Source: Glossina fuscipes (taxonomy: Eukaryota > Arthropoda > Insecta > Diptera > Glossinidae). From it: a stretch of 64,000 bases of DNA. Below are positions 26,075-40,200 of this stretch, in pieces (the first letter of the stretch is position 1; each line of letters starts with the position of its first letter). The DNA lies in the NCBI RefSeq assembly GCF_014805625.2, contig NW_023998414.1:22216352-22280351 (forward strand). The letters are read 5' to 3'. The notes beneath the pieces were generated by a model. It was not told the origin of the DNA and did not search any database. It saw only the letters and a program-made list of their open reading frames with translations. Made by a program: the position numbers and the translations under genes.

Positions 26075-26080
26075 AATAAA
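26075..26080 (+). promoter_or_regulatory. Candidate poly(A) signal of the peptide transporter gene
   Basis: AATAAA lies 144 bases after the stop codon, in AT-rich sequence. Position is the only support, and an earlier AATAAA overlaps the stop region itself. Confidence 0.35.
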
Positions 26081-26856
26081 AAATGTCGATATAGGTAAAG
26101 CAGTAAAAATAAAAATAAACATTTTTCTATTTATTAAAAATAAGCCATTTATTTTAAAATCAAATTAATTTAATGATTTGATGTTAAATATTAAATATCT
26201 ACTTTATATATATTTATATTTATATTTACAAATTTGTTAAAAATTATATCAAATCGAGCAAATGATAACATGGACATACAAACATTAATGCAGAGAGCTT
26301 GATTCCTTCGAAAAGTGATATCAAATAAGGTCACTTGAAAAAAAAAAAAAAAAAAAATTAAAATTAATTAAATATTTCCAAGTTATGTTTCTTTTACTCT
26401 ATATTTGCTGAAAGTGAAAGTTAACCATTATTAAAACTACGAATGACTTGCGCAGTTAAAAAAACCAGAAAAGCTTTAATAATTTAGAAGTTAAATACTT
26501 CAGTGAAGTTCTTATTAGCCATACGGGTATGAATGAATAGATCGTCGACATTTTCAGCCTGAATTAATAAATGAATTCAGCATATCTTCAAATTGAATTC
26601 CAGAACGTTATCCCTTACAAGCCACCGACAATTGGTGAAGACAAACTGACATGTTGGCCATCTTGATTTTTTTGATCTTAAATTGTTAACAACAGTCGGA
26701 GAAGCGGGCAGATAGAAACGACTAAGGCTACCATCTGTAACACACTTCAATAGTCATAGGCATAGAAAGTTCGCTAAGAGAGCTGGTGGTGCCAACAATT
26801 TTATTAAAACATTTTTCGATTCAATTTTTTTTTTTTTGCCTTCTGAAAATTTCTAG

Positions 26857-27588
26857 AAAACATATGCGCTCCAACCTCAAACTGGTTTCATTCAATTGCC
26901 TTTTATAAGTGGTGAACCCGATTGCGATTATACCATAAAAACGAATATCTCCGAACTTTCTAATATGCATATGCAAGACGTTGATTACTAAAAGAATAAA
27001 TTTGTCAAATCCGCCTATGGCACTCTAAGCCATCGTGTTCGTATTACAACCGAAACGAACGATAATTTCCTATTCACACTATTTTTTCTTTTAACTTATT
27101 TTTTTTAGTATTTTTTTTTTTTTTTTTTTTGTTTTGGTTTTAAGGTTGTCGCGAAATACCACCTAAAGATTATGAGTTCAAGGAAGCTAAAGCTTATACT
27201 AGACTTTTACAACCACAAATTGCCGATCAGATGTTGTACATGCATGAGGATCAAGTACAGAAACGGTCTAAGCGAAACTTGCAAACGACGAATATTAAGG
27301 CAAAATTAGTGATCGAAAGTTCGTTGAGTTACATGCTGGTAAATATGAAATATTGATCAATAAAAGCGGAGTGCATAGAGAAAAATTAAAATTCAAGCAC
27401 CGAAAAGCCTCAAGTCTGCTTTGATAGCTTGGTGGTCACTAACCATAGCATTTGGTAATATTATTGTTGTTGTAGTAGAGTAAGTAAATGGATCTATTTG
27501 ACTTTCAGTGACATGAGTTTTTCTGATGTGGCGCTCGCTATTCGCCTCGGTGGCCAGTCGTTACAAACCAAATGTTCCAGAAAATTAG
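26857..27588 (+). pseudogene. Decayed tandem copy of the peptide transporter last exon(s)
   Basis: The acceptor 'TTTCTAG' followed by AAAACATATGCG mirrors the acceptor and first codons (K-T-Y) of the intact gene's last exon at 24939. Translation gives 'TGFIQLPFISGEPDCDYTIK' up to an in-frame stop after 'QDVDY', then in shifted frames 'LLQPQIADQMLYMHEDQV' (compare 'SLFMSSKHLEDKLIWYEDHV'), 'HAGKYEILINKSG' and 'QAPKSLKSALIAWWSLTIAF' (compare 'QAPVNMKSVLQACWLLTVAI'). It ends with 'SRYKPNVPEN' and a stop. This is the extracellular domain and final helices of an SLC15 paralogue, with several stops and shifts, a long T run near 27110-27131 and missing pieces. No upstream exons were found between 25932 and 26856. 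It is almost certainly non-functional. Confidence 0.8.
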
Positions 27589-28270
27589 GCAACAATTAAG
27601 GTATAGGATTGATAACGTTACACGAGTGATGATATTAATGAAATTTAGTTCCAAGTATTTCGTTAAAATAACACTTTGTTTGGTTATTAATTTATTTAAT
27701 TAATTATGATTCATTTGATTAAATTATGCAAATCATACAGAGTAGTATATATTATTTTATTCCCATACACATTAGAGCAAATTCCCATAGAGAAAAAATA
27801 AACGGAAAAATTCTTTCTTAATACTTAACAATTTAATTAAAGCTATAGTTCTGAGCTCAGCTCATTTCCTTTAACATAACTTTTTTAAAAATTACCTTAT
27901 TACACAAACTCCCCAAAAACAAAAAAGAAATTTACACAACATAAGGAAGACTTAACTAATAGATAGAATAATTAAATTTAAATTTGTAATAGTTTTTAAA
28001 GTCTGTAACAATATATTTTAGCTTTGATAGAGTTTCATGACAAAATCACAGCCTATTCTTTTCGTTTAAGAATCATCACGCTTTGCTTTGCAAGAGATTG
28101 CACGTAATTGAACTGTTACAAGACTTTCTCAATCAGCAAACTATGCGGTGTGACATGAGCACCGATTTGCCTATGACTCACGCGTAAGTAATTTAACATA
28201 TAATTATTCTGTTCTTAAACTCGTATCATTCTCTTCTTACTATTTTTGGCCTAATATTATATTGATATTC

Positions 28271-31200
28271 TTACGTTACGGTTTCGGTTTCTATATAACC
28301 ATTGTGTATATAACCAGTGGACGGCGTGCCGTCAAAGGCTGCCGATTTTATCGCATAGCACGGGTCGTCATTGCTTTTACTCAATATTCTTTCGAAAATT
28401 GCATCCAGCTTACATTTGTTAACCGCATACCGCAAAGAATCGGAAAATTCTTCTCTCAACGCACTCAGCTCGTTAAAAAGCTCATCTAATCTGAGATGTG
28501 CATTAGATTTGCACGAAATTTCAGGTACTATTGGCCCATCATCAGTTACATCAACACTATGCTGCAAAAAACATTAAATCAAAAATATATATTACATATC
28601 TACATAAAATCTCTAGCACTATCGGCTGTCATTAATTATCACGATCATATATAGTGGACACGTTCGGATGGCCCCTACTTAATGAAAATAGACGAAAATA
28701 GTATGTTAAGAAGAACGCGGCATTCCAAATTGACTACTGTGCATATCTGCAAGAAGACGAGCACATTACAACCCCATTAGTCTTGTTGATAAACTCCTAA
28801 GAGGAGACATTAAGGCTTGGTGTCATTTAAGGGCAGTTGAGTTGCCAATGCAAAAATAATCGTTGATGATGTCACTGCTCGATGCTGATGCTTGTCCAAA
28901 TATCTTATATAAATATGTTCAACTATTGTAAGCAAATTAAATTTTTGACAAAGCAATTTCCATGTTCAGAACAGGTGCGCTACTTGTCGCTCGCTAAAAA
29001 CATCTTGAGAAACGCAGAATTTTCAAAACATACAGTAACACGCACAAGAAACTTTGATCGAAACGGCTTTAAGAAGAAAGTCCACCCATCCAATGGTTTA
29101 TTTGTTCAAAATTTAAAAATACATACACACTGTACCCATCCATAAGCAATTGCAAAGTTCCAGAATATAAATCATAACTTACAAGCCGTAGCGTATATGG
29201 TTTGACAAATTTGAAGAAAATGTTTGTCAGAGCCGCCTGTATAGACTAGACCTAGAATTTATCGAAATTTAGGACTACCTGTATACCCACTAATACTATG
29301 CCTGTTGGGCATATACTTTGTATATTCTAACATTCGGTTCATAATGTGCGGATATAAGTATGAAATTCTTAACATTGTAAAGCATACAGTACTAGTTTCA
29401 AAGGACAATTTCAATATATCGCTGACTAATGTCTGTCGATGTATCTACTCTAGTCTAAAATGATGAATTGATGCGCCCACACTCAACAAATCGTAGTATA
29501 CGAATCGTGTCATATATTCCTTTAAAAGAGTAAATAAGTATCCATTATTCTCATCTCATATGCCTCAAATCCCTACCTAATCAATTAAAAAGTTAATCTT
29601 ACCTCCTTAACTTTCGCTTCTTCAACGCCTGCGTTTTCTCTAACTCTTATCGTAAACCTAAGAGAGTGTACATAACATTGAATATCTTCGGCATTAGGGA
29701 ATTTATTGCGTACTTTCTGAAATCAAAAACAAAAAATGTACGACATTAACTCTAAGAAGCTAGTTAAAGGTTTTTGTAACATACCTTCTCCAAATTTAAA
29801 ATTTCATTTGTTCCCCCATATAATGTTACATTATAGTAGCCGCCATATGTAATCTTCAAATGATCTAAACTTCCGCATGTTAACATGCGGCCTTTCTTTA
29901 AAACAGCTATACGATGGCAAATTTTATCGATTTCCGATATCGAATGCGATGTTAAAACAATAGCTCGATTTTCGTTTAACAAATCGTCAATGCTACGATA
30001 GACTATTGCTCTGGTCATTGGGTCCATGTCACTGGTTGGCTCATCCATTAACACAACAGAAGTGCGGCCACAGCAAGTCGTACCTACTGTCAACTTGCGT
30101 CGATTACCACCACTTAAATTTTTGACGAACACATCACGATAAGATTCCAATTGAAAAGACCCAAGTATGCTAGTGACCAGCTGTTCAAACCAGTTTTTCG
30201 TTTGTTTGTTTTGTTTTTTTTTTTTTTTTTTTTTTGAAGCATACACCAAAGATATAAATAAAAAATATAAATATATTGTCATAAAAAATTTTTTAAATAT
30301 TTTCTTATTTTCTAATTTATTTTAAATTCCTTGATTTAAAAAAAAAAAAAATTTTCTATCTGCTCATATCGCTGCGCGTAACACAAATGCAAATTCACCG
30401 CGTGACCGTCAATCTGAACATACAGAATAGGTAACTATAGCAGCTTTTGTTGTTGTTCATTTTGTAAGCCGAAACATTTCAAAACACAAGGAATAGAAGA
30501 GAAAAACAAAAATATTGCAAAGACATGGCGAACAATTGCAAAGATTGTGATCGTTTACAGCCTAAATGTTTGGGCACAGGACCGACTAGACCGATTTACA
30601 ATCAGCCAACCATGTATGATCATTTCAACAATTTTCAAAAATTCAAACAAATTCGCGAAGAGGAAGAATTCATTGAGAAACGCAAAGAGGACTTACTCAA
30701 GTTCAATTCAACTTTTACAAATTTCAGCTTAAATCGCGTTATTAATAGAGACGAATTCGAACAGCTCAGCACTCAGGATATAGCTCGATTTCGTCGTCAA
30801 TTGAGCATGGGAAACTGGGATCATTTGCTATCTGAACAAATGCCTGATGCAATCGGCAGTGGTAAAATTACTCGCAATCAACCAACGCCAAACAGATGTC
30901 ATCATCAACTGTGGGCTTTAACGCGTACCCCTGTCCAATGTCCTATTACTGCTTGTAATCGTACTATAGGTATTACGTTCGTGTTATCGCATTATTTGAG
31001 AGATCATAGTGACGACTTTGGCGTACAATGTCAAGAAATATTATCTGGTAAACGTACGATTTTAATCTTCAAACCGGGAAATTTGGAATTTCGTGAAAAT
31101 ATGTGTTTGGGTGTTTTAGCTTACGGCGGTAGTGGTGACGAAAGGTAAGAAAAAAACAAAAATGGATAATCCTTAAATTTTAAATTTTAAAGTCGTACTT

Positions 31201-34200
31201 TGTATTGGAATATAAAAGTAGGAACGCTCGAGTAACTCTTATCGTATTGAAAGCGAACACTTTATGACGGTCTAGCTCTTTGTGCTAACCACAGGGAATC
31301 TCTAAGTTGGTGCAAATTTTAAGTCCGAATATAAAACGCAGGAAACCAGCGCTTTTAGTTAATTATGGGCGAACCCGTTAGATGTTTAGGCCAAGAGTTG
31401 GATGATAACGAAAAACTTTGTTTTAAAATTTGGTTTATTTTTGAGATCACTTCGAGTTCGTATTCGGTTTTTTGTGTTTCTACAACCTTCTAATTTCTTG
31501 TACTCGCAATGAGTAGATATATGTTAGGGATTGCATATATTTATAACGCGTAGATGATTTTGTGCAGTACACATATTCTTGATTAATATTGGCAGTACTA
31601 GCGGTTCGCCCACTAAAATTTTAAAACTAGATATCGACTCGTTCATGTTATCATCCCATACAACATGATGCGGATACTGTGTCTTTTCGTTTTGTGAGAT
31701 ATGTTATCCGTTGAATATTTTATTCTTACGTATGATAGATTATCTTAGAAGGTAAGGTGTAGTTGTAGAACAGGGCGTTATAATAAGGACACTTGATAGC
31801 ATTTGTTGAAAACAAAGAACCAGCAAGCGGTTGATGTAAAATAATTGAATTTCAACCCGAAGGCAATTTCTTTCTTTCCGTGAAAAGTGCTGCTTACTCA
31901 ACATTACTGGTTTGAGTGAAGTGCTTGTGGTCTACACTGTAAAAATTTATAAAAATCTTATTCATTGTTTTAGATGCGATTGTCCCGCTGAGCGCGGTCT
32001 TTGCATGCATAATTCTTTTTTGCCAAAACCTCAGGAAAATTATGATGCCCATCTTGCTATATTAATAATGGGGTGTCGTACCTCATGGATGGCCACCTTG
32101 TGTAACAAAGAACTCGAAGAGGAACTCATAAATCGTAAAAATGTTTTTCAAGAAATGATCGTCATCTGGTTGGCGAGCGTTCAAACGACGAAAGCAATAT
32201 ACTGTACTGTAACTGTATATGATAAGTTAATGACGTCGGCTAGAAGTTCTATAATGCGAGTCCGAAATTTAAGCGATTCGCAAAATCCCAGTGTATTTTG
32301 GTCGACTGATGCCAATTGTATAAGGCTGGGTCGAGGTGAAATTGAAATACTATCGAGAGGTCATACTGAAGACATACGCATGGAAATTATGATAAATGAA
32401 TATGAACCTAAACAACTGAAGGAGCAACCTCAAGAACAGGAATCACAATCGTCCCAACCGCAACGATAAACCTCCATACCACCACAACAAGAATAAGCTG
32501 CCGTATATACCGTAAAATATTGTAAAAAAATTAAAGAATTTATCTTTGTATTAAAATTTGAACGTTTTGAAATGTATGACTTTCAATATTTTCTATATAC
32601 ATGTAAATGGTGTACGTACCTGAGATATATTAGTAATGCGTCTTAAACGACCATAAAATTCAATACATTCACGTACAGTTAATAATGAATCTAGAGTGTT
32701 GGTTTGTGGACAATAAGATATTTCGGGCTATGTGAGAACAGAAAATTTATCAAATGACTTTGAAAGCTTTTTAAGAAACGCAAAGCTCTTACATGGTAAT
32801 ACTCTACGTGGCCCACATTTGGTTGCAGTTGGCCTGAGAGTATTTTGAATATGGTAGATTTTCCAGCACCATTTTTACCAAGCAACCCGAAACACTCACC
32901 AGCCTTTACCGAAAATGTTATATTCGATATCGCGTTTTGTCCTTTACCATACGATTTGCACAGATTTTCCGCTTTCAAAGCGGAAATTTGTTCATTTTGA
33001 TCATTGCGTTTAAGGGAATTTTGTATCGAAACAATTTTCAATTCTTCGAAATGGCGCCGCTCCTTGCCATCTACCCAGTCGAAATGTTCGCAAAGTTTTC
33101 CATGCCAGCGATAAAACAGACCGCTTTCCAATAGAACATTTAGTATTAAGAAAAATATGCCCAACACCGTCAGAGATATCAAGTGAGGACCTAAAAGGTC
33201 ACCACCTATCGGATTTTTATAGGAGTCGATATCGTAACGCTGGAACATTAATGAAACAAAAAAGTTTTTGCAAATTTCCTGCAAACCATCGCCTAGCGCA
33301 TGTTGGGGAAAGATAAGGAAAGCGCGATTCAGGAAATAACGCCAACTATCCCAAATAGGAGAATCGCCGACCACGCCCAGAACGATGACAATAGTCATGG
33401 TGAAAAGCGGTATCGAAACATTCATGACAAAGATGGTGACAATTGCAACACTCGAATCCATGAAACATTTCTCAAAGACATGAACTGCCGGTATGCAGGC
33501 AAATCTATTCAAATCGATATGATTAAGAGAAAAGTAAAGCGTAAAAATTTGAAAAGAGAATGTATGGCCGGAACATTAGCCAGAAAATATGTAATCGCCT
33601 GGCTTATATAAAATTTACTCACCCAAAGAATACAGCTAGGACTATAACTGCCCACAACTGTTGGCGATCGGTAAAAACGGGCATGCCGAAGAGCAGCATA
33701 ATAATAGAGCAAATAATAATGGCCAGTAAAATAATCTGTTAAAAAACCGTTTTAAAAGAACGAACATATTAATCCCCTGGCATGCAGAATATTTGATTGG
33801 TGTGGTTTTGTTTTTGCATACAGTGTCTTATAACAATAGCCTGTAATAACTTGTGATGTCGTGAACAACGTTTTCCCCGTCTTCTGAGATTTCAGCGAAT
33901 AAGTAATAGATTGTTCGCCGCGCCAAGTGCAAAAGATCAAGATGTCAGTATAGGAAGTTCTCTGTCTGAACCTTAATAAAGTCAGCGATTATTTTTGATT
34001 GCAAATTTTTGCATGCTGACACGTCGGACAGGAACATTTTTAGCGAACACGAGGCATTTATAGCAAATTTGAATTTTCGACAACATCTTACTTATGTTAT
34101 ACCCGTCTACACTTCTATACTTTACACCCCTCATCGTACGAAGTGTATGTAACACACAGACGGGGCAAACCGAATTAATCGACGCTCTTACCCGGCTGTA

Positions 34201-37200
34201 ATAGTTCTACTTATTACGGGCTGTGTTTCTACAAACCAAACGTGAGTTTTACAAGTTTCATGTAATAAATTCCCGAATATATGAAACATTAACACCCAGA
34301 AGTAAGTTTCGGAGGCCCCGCAAAGCATACATATTCTTGATCAGTATCAAATTCTGAATCCATTTAAACATTTCCGTCTATCGATCTGTCCAATTGTGTA
34401 GTGCCTGTGGTAAAGATTCCCCCGTTCGCAAAAATGATGATATGGCCTACAAAACGTGTAGAAGAATTTAGAAGGGATCTAAAATTTTTAATTTTATTTA
34501 CTTATGCGCTTATGCGCAACCAAAGCTTTCGTTTCGAAAATAGAAAAGAACTGTCTCGCCCACTCCATACTAAATATAGAGCGTGGTAATTTAATTTTTT
34601 TTCACTTTTTCTGTCCGTTTTTGGGTAACGAAGATGCGTACAAAAGATTCGGCCAGGATCAAATATAATTTTCTTACTTGTTCTGATTTACCGTTGACAA
34701 ATATCTTTCTATTTAACGGTCTCAATTTACCCGATTCCAGACATCATATGTACGCATTATAAAAAAAAAAAAAAACGGTTACTCACTATGTCATACTACG
34801 GAATAGCGAAAAAAGAATAGAAGGAAAAGGAAATTACCAAAAAGTCCCATACGAAAGCTACACTCCAATAGGTGATAGCGTCGACACCGCACAATTTTTG
34901 TTGCAATTTTTCACCGTTAACTCTTTCATTGACCAAATAGACAGACGCTACCGCTACGACTAAAGAGAAAGCCACTAGCAAAATGAAAGCCATAAATGCA
35001 TCTCCGGCATTTCTTAAGCTACAAAAGAAAATTCAATTTAATAAATAAGTTAAAGGAAAAAAAGTTTCGTTAATTACATGGAAGTGGTGCTCAATTCTGC
35101 TGCATTCAATTTCCAGGGTTCATTGTAAGTTGTTATCCTATAATTGCTATCGTTTACTGATACTTGCAATAATTGACTATTCAAATCGTTTAACCAAGCT
35201 ACCACTGCATGATATCCTTTGTTATTGTACCAAACCATTGCTTTTGATTCATTAAAACTATAACCGCCATACCGTTTTTCTCGATATTCTGGTAGTGTAC
35301 GCAAGATCCAATAGAATGCGTCTTTAGTGTTGGAAAATTCTTGGCAAGGCATATCCGTTTCACATTCCTCCTTAAAGCTAGCATAAGCGAGTTGTGTGAA
35401 ATCATTTGGAATTTCCATACTTAACATTTGAGTACTTTTTGGATAAAGATCTCGGGTTAACTTCAACGACTTATCGTAATCATCTTCCAAGCGTTGTGTA
35501 ATAAACCACATGGCGCAGATTTCAAAAACAGCCGGTAATATTAGTACACTTAAGATCATGCGATAATTACGACTAAAATGTATTAAACGTTTCCAGAAAA
35601 GTTCACGCATTGCTTCGACCCGTGTCAATGGCGCGTCACGTACTAATTCGGTATCGAATTCTTTTTTCAATTGAACCGTTTTCATGCGATCTCCATCAGT
35701 ATAACCGTTTTGATTCACCATACCGTTCGAATTTTTATCCAAATTTTTAAAAAGTTGCTCCAAGTTTTCAGTTTCAACACCTAATCCTTGTATTTTACCT
35801 TTAATTTGTAGGCCATACAAATATTTTAAAAACTCGGCGGATTTATGCAATTGCTGATCATAAGGTACCCGTAACCTCAGATCAGTTTCATGCTGCTTAT
35901 CTAATCGACGGCAATCATTTAACACTTTATCGGCATTAGAGAGAATATCTTCATACGTATGATTATCACAGCATTCGAGAGATATTTCGTAATAGGAGCT
36001 GCAGTGATTTTTTAGCGTTTCCGGATTGTGCTTAGCTATAACCTTGCCCTGCCAAAGAGAAAATACCATTTTAATATATAAGAAGATAGCGAAAGACAAA
36101 ACCAACAACAGCGAAAAAAACGATTCAAGATATTCACAAGCAATCTTTGGTGTGCGGATAAGAGAGTATTTCGAATTGCGCATAAATTTTATAAACCAAA
36201 TCTGCTTAGGATAACTGGAATGATATTAATTTTAATAAGTGGAAAGGAATCACTTGCTTGCGTTTTGATATCCACGAGAAGGGAATACGCATAAAAGAAT
36301 CCTTAAAACATATTTCTGTTTGATCAGCGTAATTACCGAAATCGATATAACTGCCTCGAGCGTATTTCCAAGTTCACTGTTTTCTGCATTTACATCTTTT
36401 CGGTTTGTGTGAAAATTAATATTTTGGTCCCCACCTACAATTACCACAAAAATGATGCTTTCCCATCTTTACATCGATCACCGAATGAGGAGGGTTATAT
36501 TCATTTTGTGAAAACGTATGCGACGCCCACAAGGAAGCATCAGACACACTACACACATACGTACACACACATACACATGCACGCACGCATGCAATATGTA
36601 TATATATATATATATATATTAATATATATTCTTGATCAGTATCAAATTTTGGATCGATATAACCATGTCCGTCATTCCGTCTGTCCGTCGCTGTAATGTC
36701 CATTGTAAACATTGTCCTGAAACTATAGACTTCAGATTCGTAAAAACAGTGAAAGTTCTTGCACGCACTTTGATATTGAAAACGGGCAAAATCGGTCGAA
36801 GGGCATGCTTACAGTATTAGATAAAGTGAAAACACCTCTGGTTTTTTGTTCATTGCGCATAAGCTATGACAGGTAAATGTACAAAAATCTGACCATATTC
36901 TATAGAAGATGCTGTAGTACCTGTACAAAAATGGAAAAAATTGACTACGCCTACCCAATATACGTTAATATATTAGAACGAAAATTCTTTTCCGTACCTT
37001 TACAAAGCGCTTCAAAACCCTCATAAAGTATATACATTATTGGCTAATTCATCTGTCCATCTGTCCATCTGCGCAACCATGTAGTATGTGTTGTGAATAT
37101 TCTTCCGTTCGCAAAAATTAGCATATCGTCTACAAACTTGCAAAAGAATTTGAAAAGGACCCAAGCTTTTAACAAAACACGCTTACAACACGCCCATATA

Positions 37201-40200
37201 GTATAACATATACACCACATAAAGCTGCACTTTTATTCTAGAAATAGGAAAAAAATCACCTACGCCCCCCCGAATATTATACAGCATGTAAACTTAGTCC
37301 TTTTCCTTTCTTTTAAGATCACTGCGACGGATATAAGAGATTAGATTCGGTCATAATCGAATATAATTTTCTTACTTGTTTTTTTTAATTTTTAGAGCCT
37401 GAAAAAACTTTCAATTCATAATTTTAAGTATGATATCAAATTTTTTTCATAATAAAATATGCTAACCTCCCACACTAACACGAAAACTATGTAAAATGTA
37501 TGAGATATTAGACAAACTTACTCGTCTTTTTAATCTGAACTTGTCCATATGTCGTTAATAGGAATTAATAGATTTAGAATGAATTGCTTTATAACTTATT
37601 CTAGGATGAACGGAGAGCTACTACGAAAAGAAAATACTATTCAAATTAATTAAGAACAGTGAACATTTTAAAAATGTAAACTTAACACATCGCCTATAAG
37701 ATTTCAAGACGTCGTTTATGGAAATTGTACGTTTACAATGTTTTCCTGGGTAATAGTTTCTTAGAAAAATTATTTAGGAAAAAATTATTTCTTACATTTT
37801 TCATTATTATTATATTATCACTCAAATGTTCGGCTTCGTCCAGAAAATGGGTAGCAAATATAACGGCTCTACCTTGACGTAAACGTTCGATTAAATCCCA
37901 AATATCTTTACGAGCTTTAGCATCAACACCGTTACAGGGCTCATCTAATATCACCACATTTGGTGAACCTAAATGCAAATCGGAATTAGAAAAGTGTATA
38001 CATATTAAGTATCATATCTTCTTGTACATATTTACCTAAGAATGCTATAGCCACGCATAATCGTCGCTGAAAACCGCCTGAGAGTTGACAGGCTTGGTAG
38101 TTTTCATATTGGCCGAAATGTAAGCTTTTCAAAGTTTTTTCAACTTCTCCTGCGTATCGATCTTGCAATTTAATTTTGGCATACATTTCTAAATGTTCGC
38201 GGCTGGTTAAATTCGGTATTAAGATGTTATCTTGAGAGCAAACGCCCACCTTATCGTAATCATCGTTTTTTGACATAGTTTGCGATAAAATTACACGCCC
38301 AGTATTCTGTACAATCTGACCGGTTAACATTTTACTTTAAAAAATACAAATACCGTTAACTAATTAATAAGTAAATGTTGTGTACAAGTGAAAATGTTCC
38401 ACTTACATTATCGTACTCTTACCGGCACCATTACGACCCAATAAACATGTTACTTGATTTCTGGGAAACGATAAAGATATATTGCTCACGGCTATTTTAT
38501 TATCTTGATATATTTTCGAAACGTTTGTTAAGGTCGCACCCACCGCCGGATCCAAGTCTTCACGCTGAACCTCCACAAATCGACATTCGTCTATGTGTGT
38601 ATGAATAAGAGTTTTAAATATCAAAGTATAATAAAATAGATATTAATTGGATTGGAGCAATTACCGTCTTTAAATCTCTGATATAAATAAGCGATGCCAA
38701 TATATATGAACATATCCAAAACTATCATAAATAATGCATATCCGTAATCGCCATGAAGACCTTCTTGAAAAGCGGTCGCAAAACTTAAGCCCACCTCTTG
38801 TATCTCTAAACGCATAATATGATCGAAGCCGTGTGCAAATGCCGTTGTGAACGATAGGTTTATAAGAAAATTTTGCAAAGAACTCAGCTTCGCGTCGAAC
38901 ATTAATACAATAATGTAAGGACAAAAAGTCATAAAAAATAATACAGCGGTAGCTACCGCACCGATTGTAGCGGAATTGAAAAAAGTTGAACACATGAAAC
39001 TGAAATTGAAAAATGGACAATTAATTCAATTTTCATGCTTTTTGTTTTTTTTCTTTTTTTGTATTCTTACCAAAAAGCTATTAAAGAGGCGGCTGATATA
39101 CATAAATAAACCATAACAAATATCCATGAAGTATACATTAATATGGAACCGGAATATAATATAATTGTAACGCCCAAGAATATAAGGAACAATTCGGCAA
39201 ATGTAATAATACACCAAGAAATCAATTCCGACCACGGTTTCAGACCCATTGAACGCATAATCTAGAAATAGAAAAGAAAAAATATCGATCAAATCCATGG
39301 CTCAAATTCTCTTACCCGCTTAAAATATTTCTTTCTGCACCTTGGCAATTCTTCAACATTTTTAACTTATTTGAAGAAGGCTGACTGTAGGCATGTCCTT
39401 TAAAAAGCTTAGGGCATTTCGCTTCTGCGAACAGGAGAATGTTTACAACCGAAGCAACACAATCGGGCAAACGGACAGATCGACAAATGAACGAACGGAC
39501 ATGCTTAAATGTATTCCGAATTAGAAATTGGACAATAGTTTATATACTTTATGGAGACTTTGAAGCTTGTTGCTGCGCATTATAAAGGTATTGAAAAAAT
39601 AAACAAATTTTACTACATTATAATATTGGGCAGACGTGGCCAAAATTTTTCCATTTTTGTACAGATGCTACAGCATCGACCATAGAATATGCGATCAGAT
39701 TTTTGTACATCTATGCGCTATAGTTTATGAGCAATCAGCAAAACCAACAATTTTTTATTCCTTTTGTAGAACAGAGTAGTACTATAGGCGTGTTCTTCGA
39801 CCAGTTCGATCCATTTTCAATTCAGGAAATTTTCATAGTTGAATTTCTGCCAAATTTCAAGTCGATAGCTTCATTTTTGCTGCTGGGAGGGACAATGTTT
39901 ACAAAAATTTTTTTTTTATTACACAGACGAACTGATAGACAATCGGACATTCTCCCGTCCGCAAAAATGAAGATAGCGCCTATAAGGTCACGCTTTGGAC
40001 GCCCACAAATCCATGTAACAAGAACTGTAGACACGGCAGCCATAAATTCTGAAGATTTATTTTCTCAAAATAGAAAAAAACAGCCGCACCCGCTCGTTAT
40101 TAGACAGTATGAAAAGTTAGTTTTCCTTCTTTTTAGGCTCGCGGTGATGGGTCACACCCAACTGTAATTTCTTTACTTGTTCTCATAAAAATTCATTTTT

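Noticed and set aside
26580..26856. Possible upstream exons of the peptide-transporter pseudogene
   Set aside because: I compared the translations with the intact gene's exons and found only isolated short matches that could be chance.
33509..33712. Minus-strand open frame of 67 codons between two ABCA exons
   Set aside because: It is a shadow frame: the real exon is 33623-33735 in another frame, with matching splice phases.
36409..36712. Overlapping open frames on both strands with His/Thr and Ile/Tyr repeats
   Set aside because: They are produced by the CA-rich and (TA)n simple sequence within a DINE-like copy.
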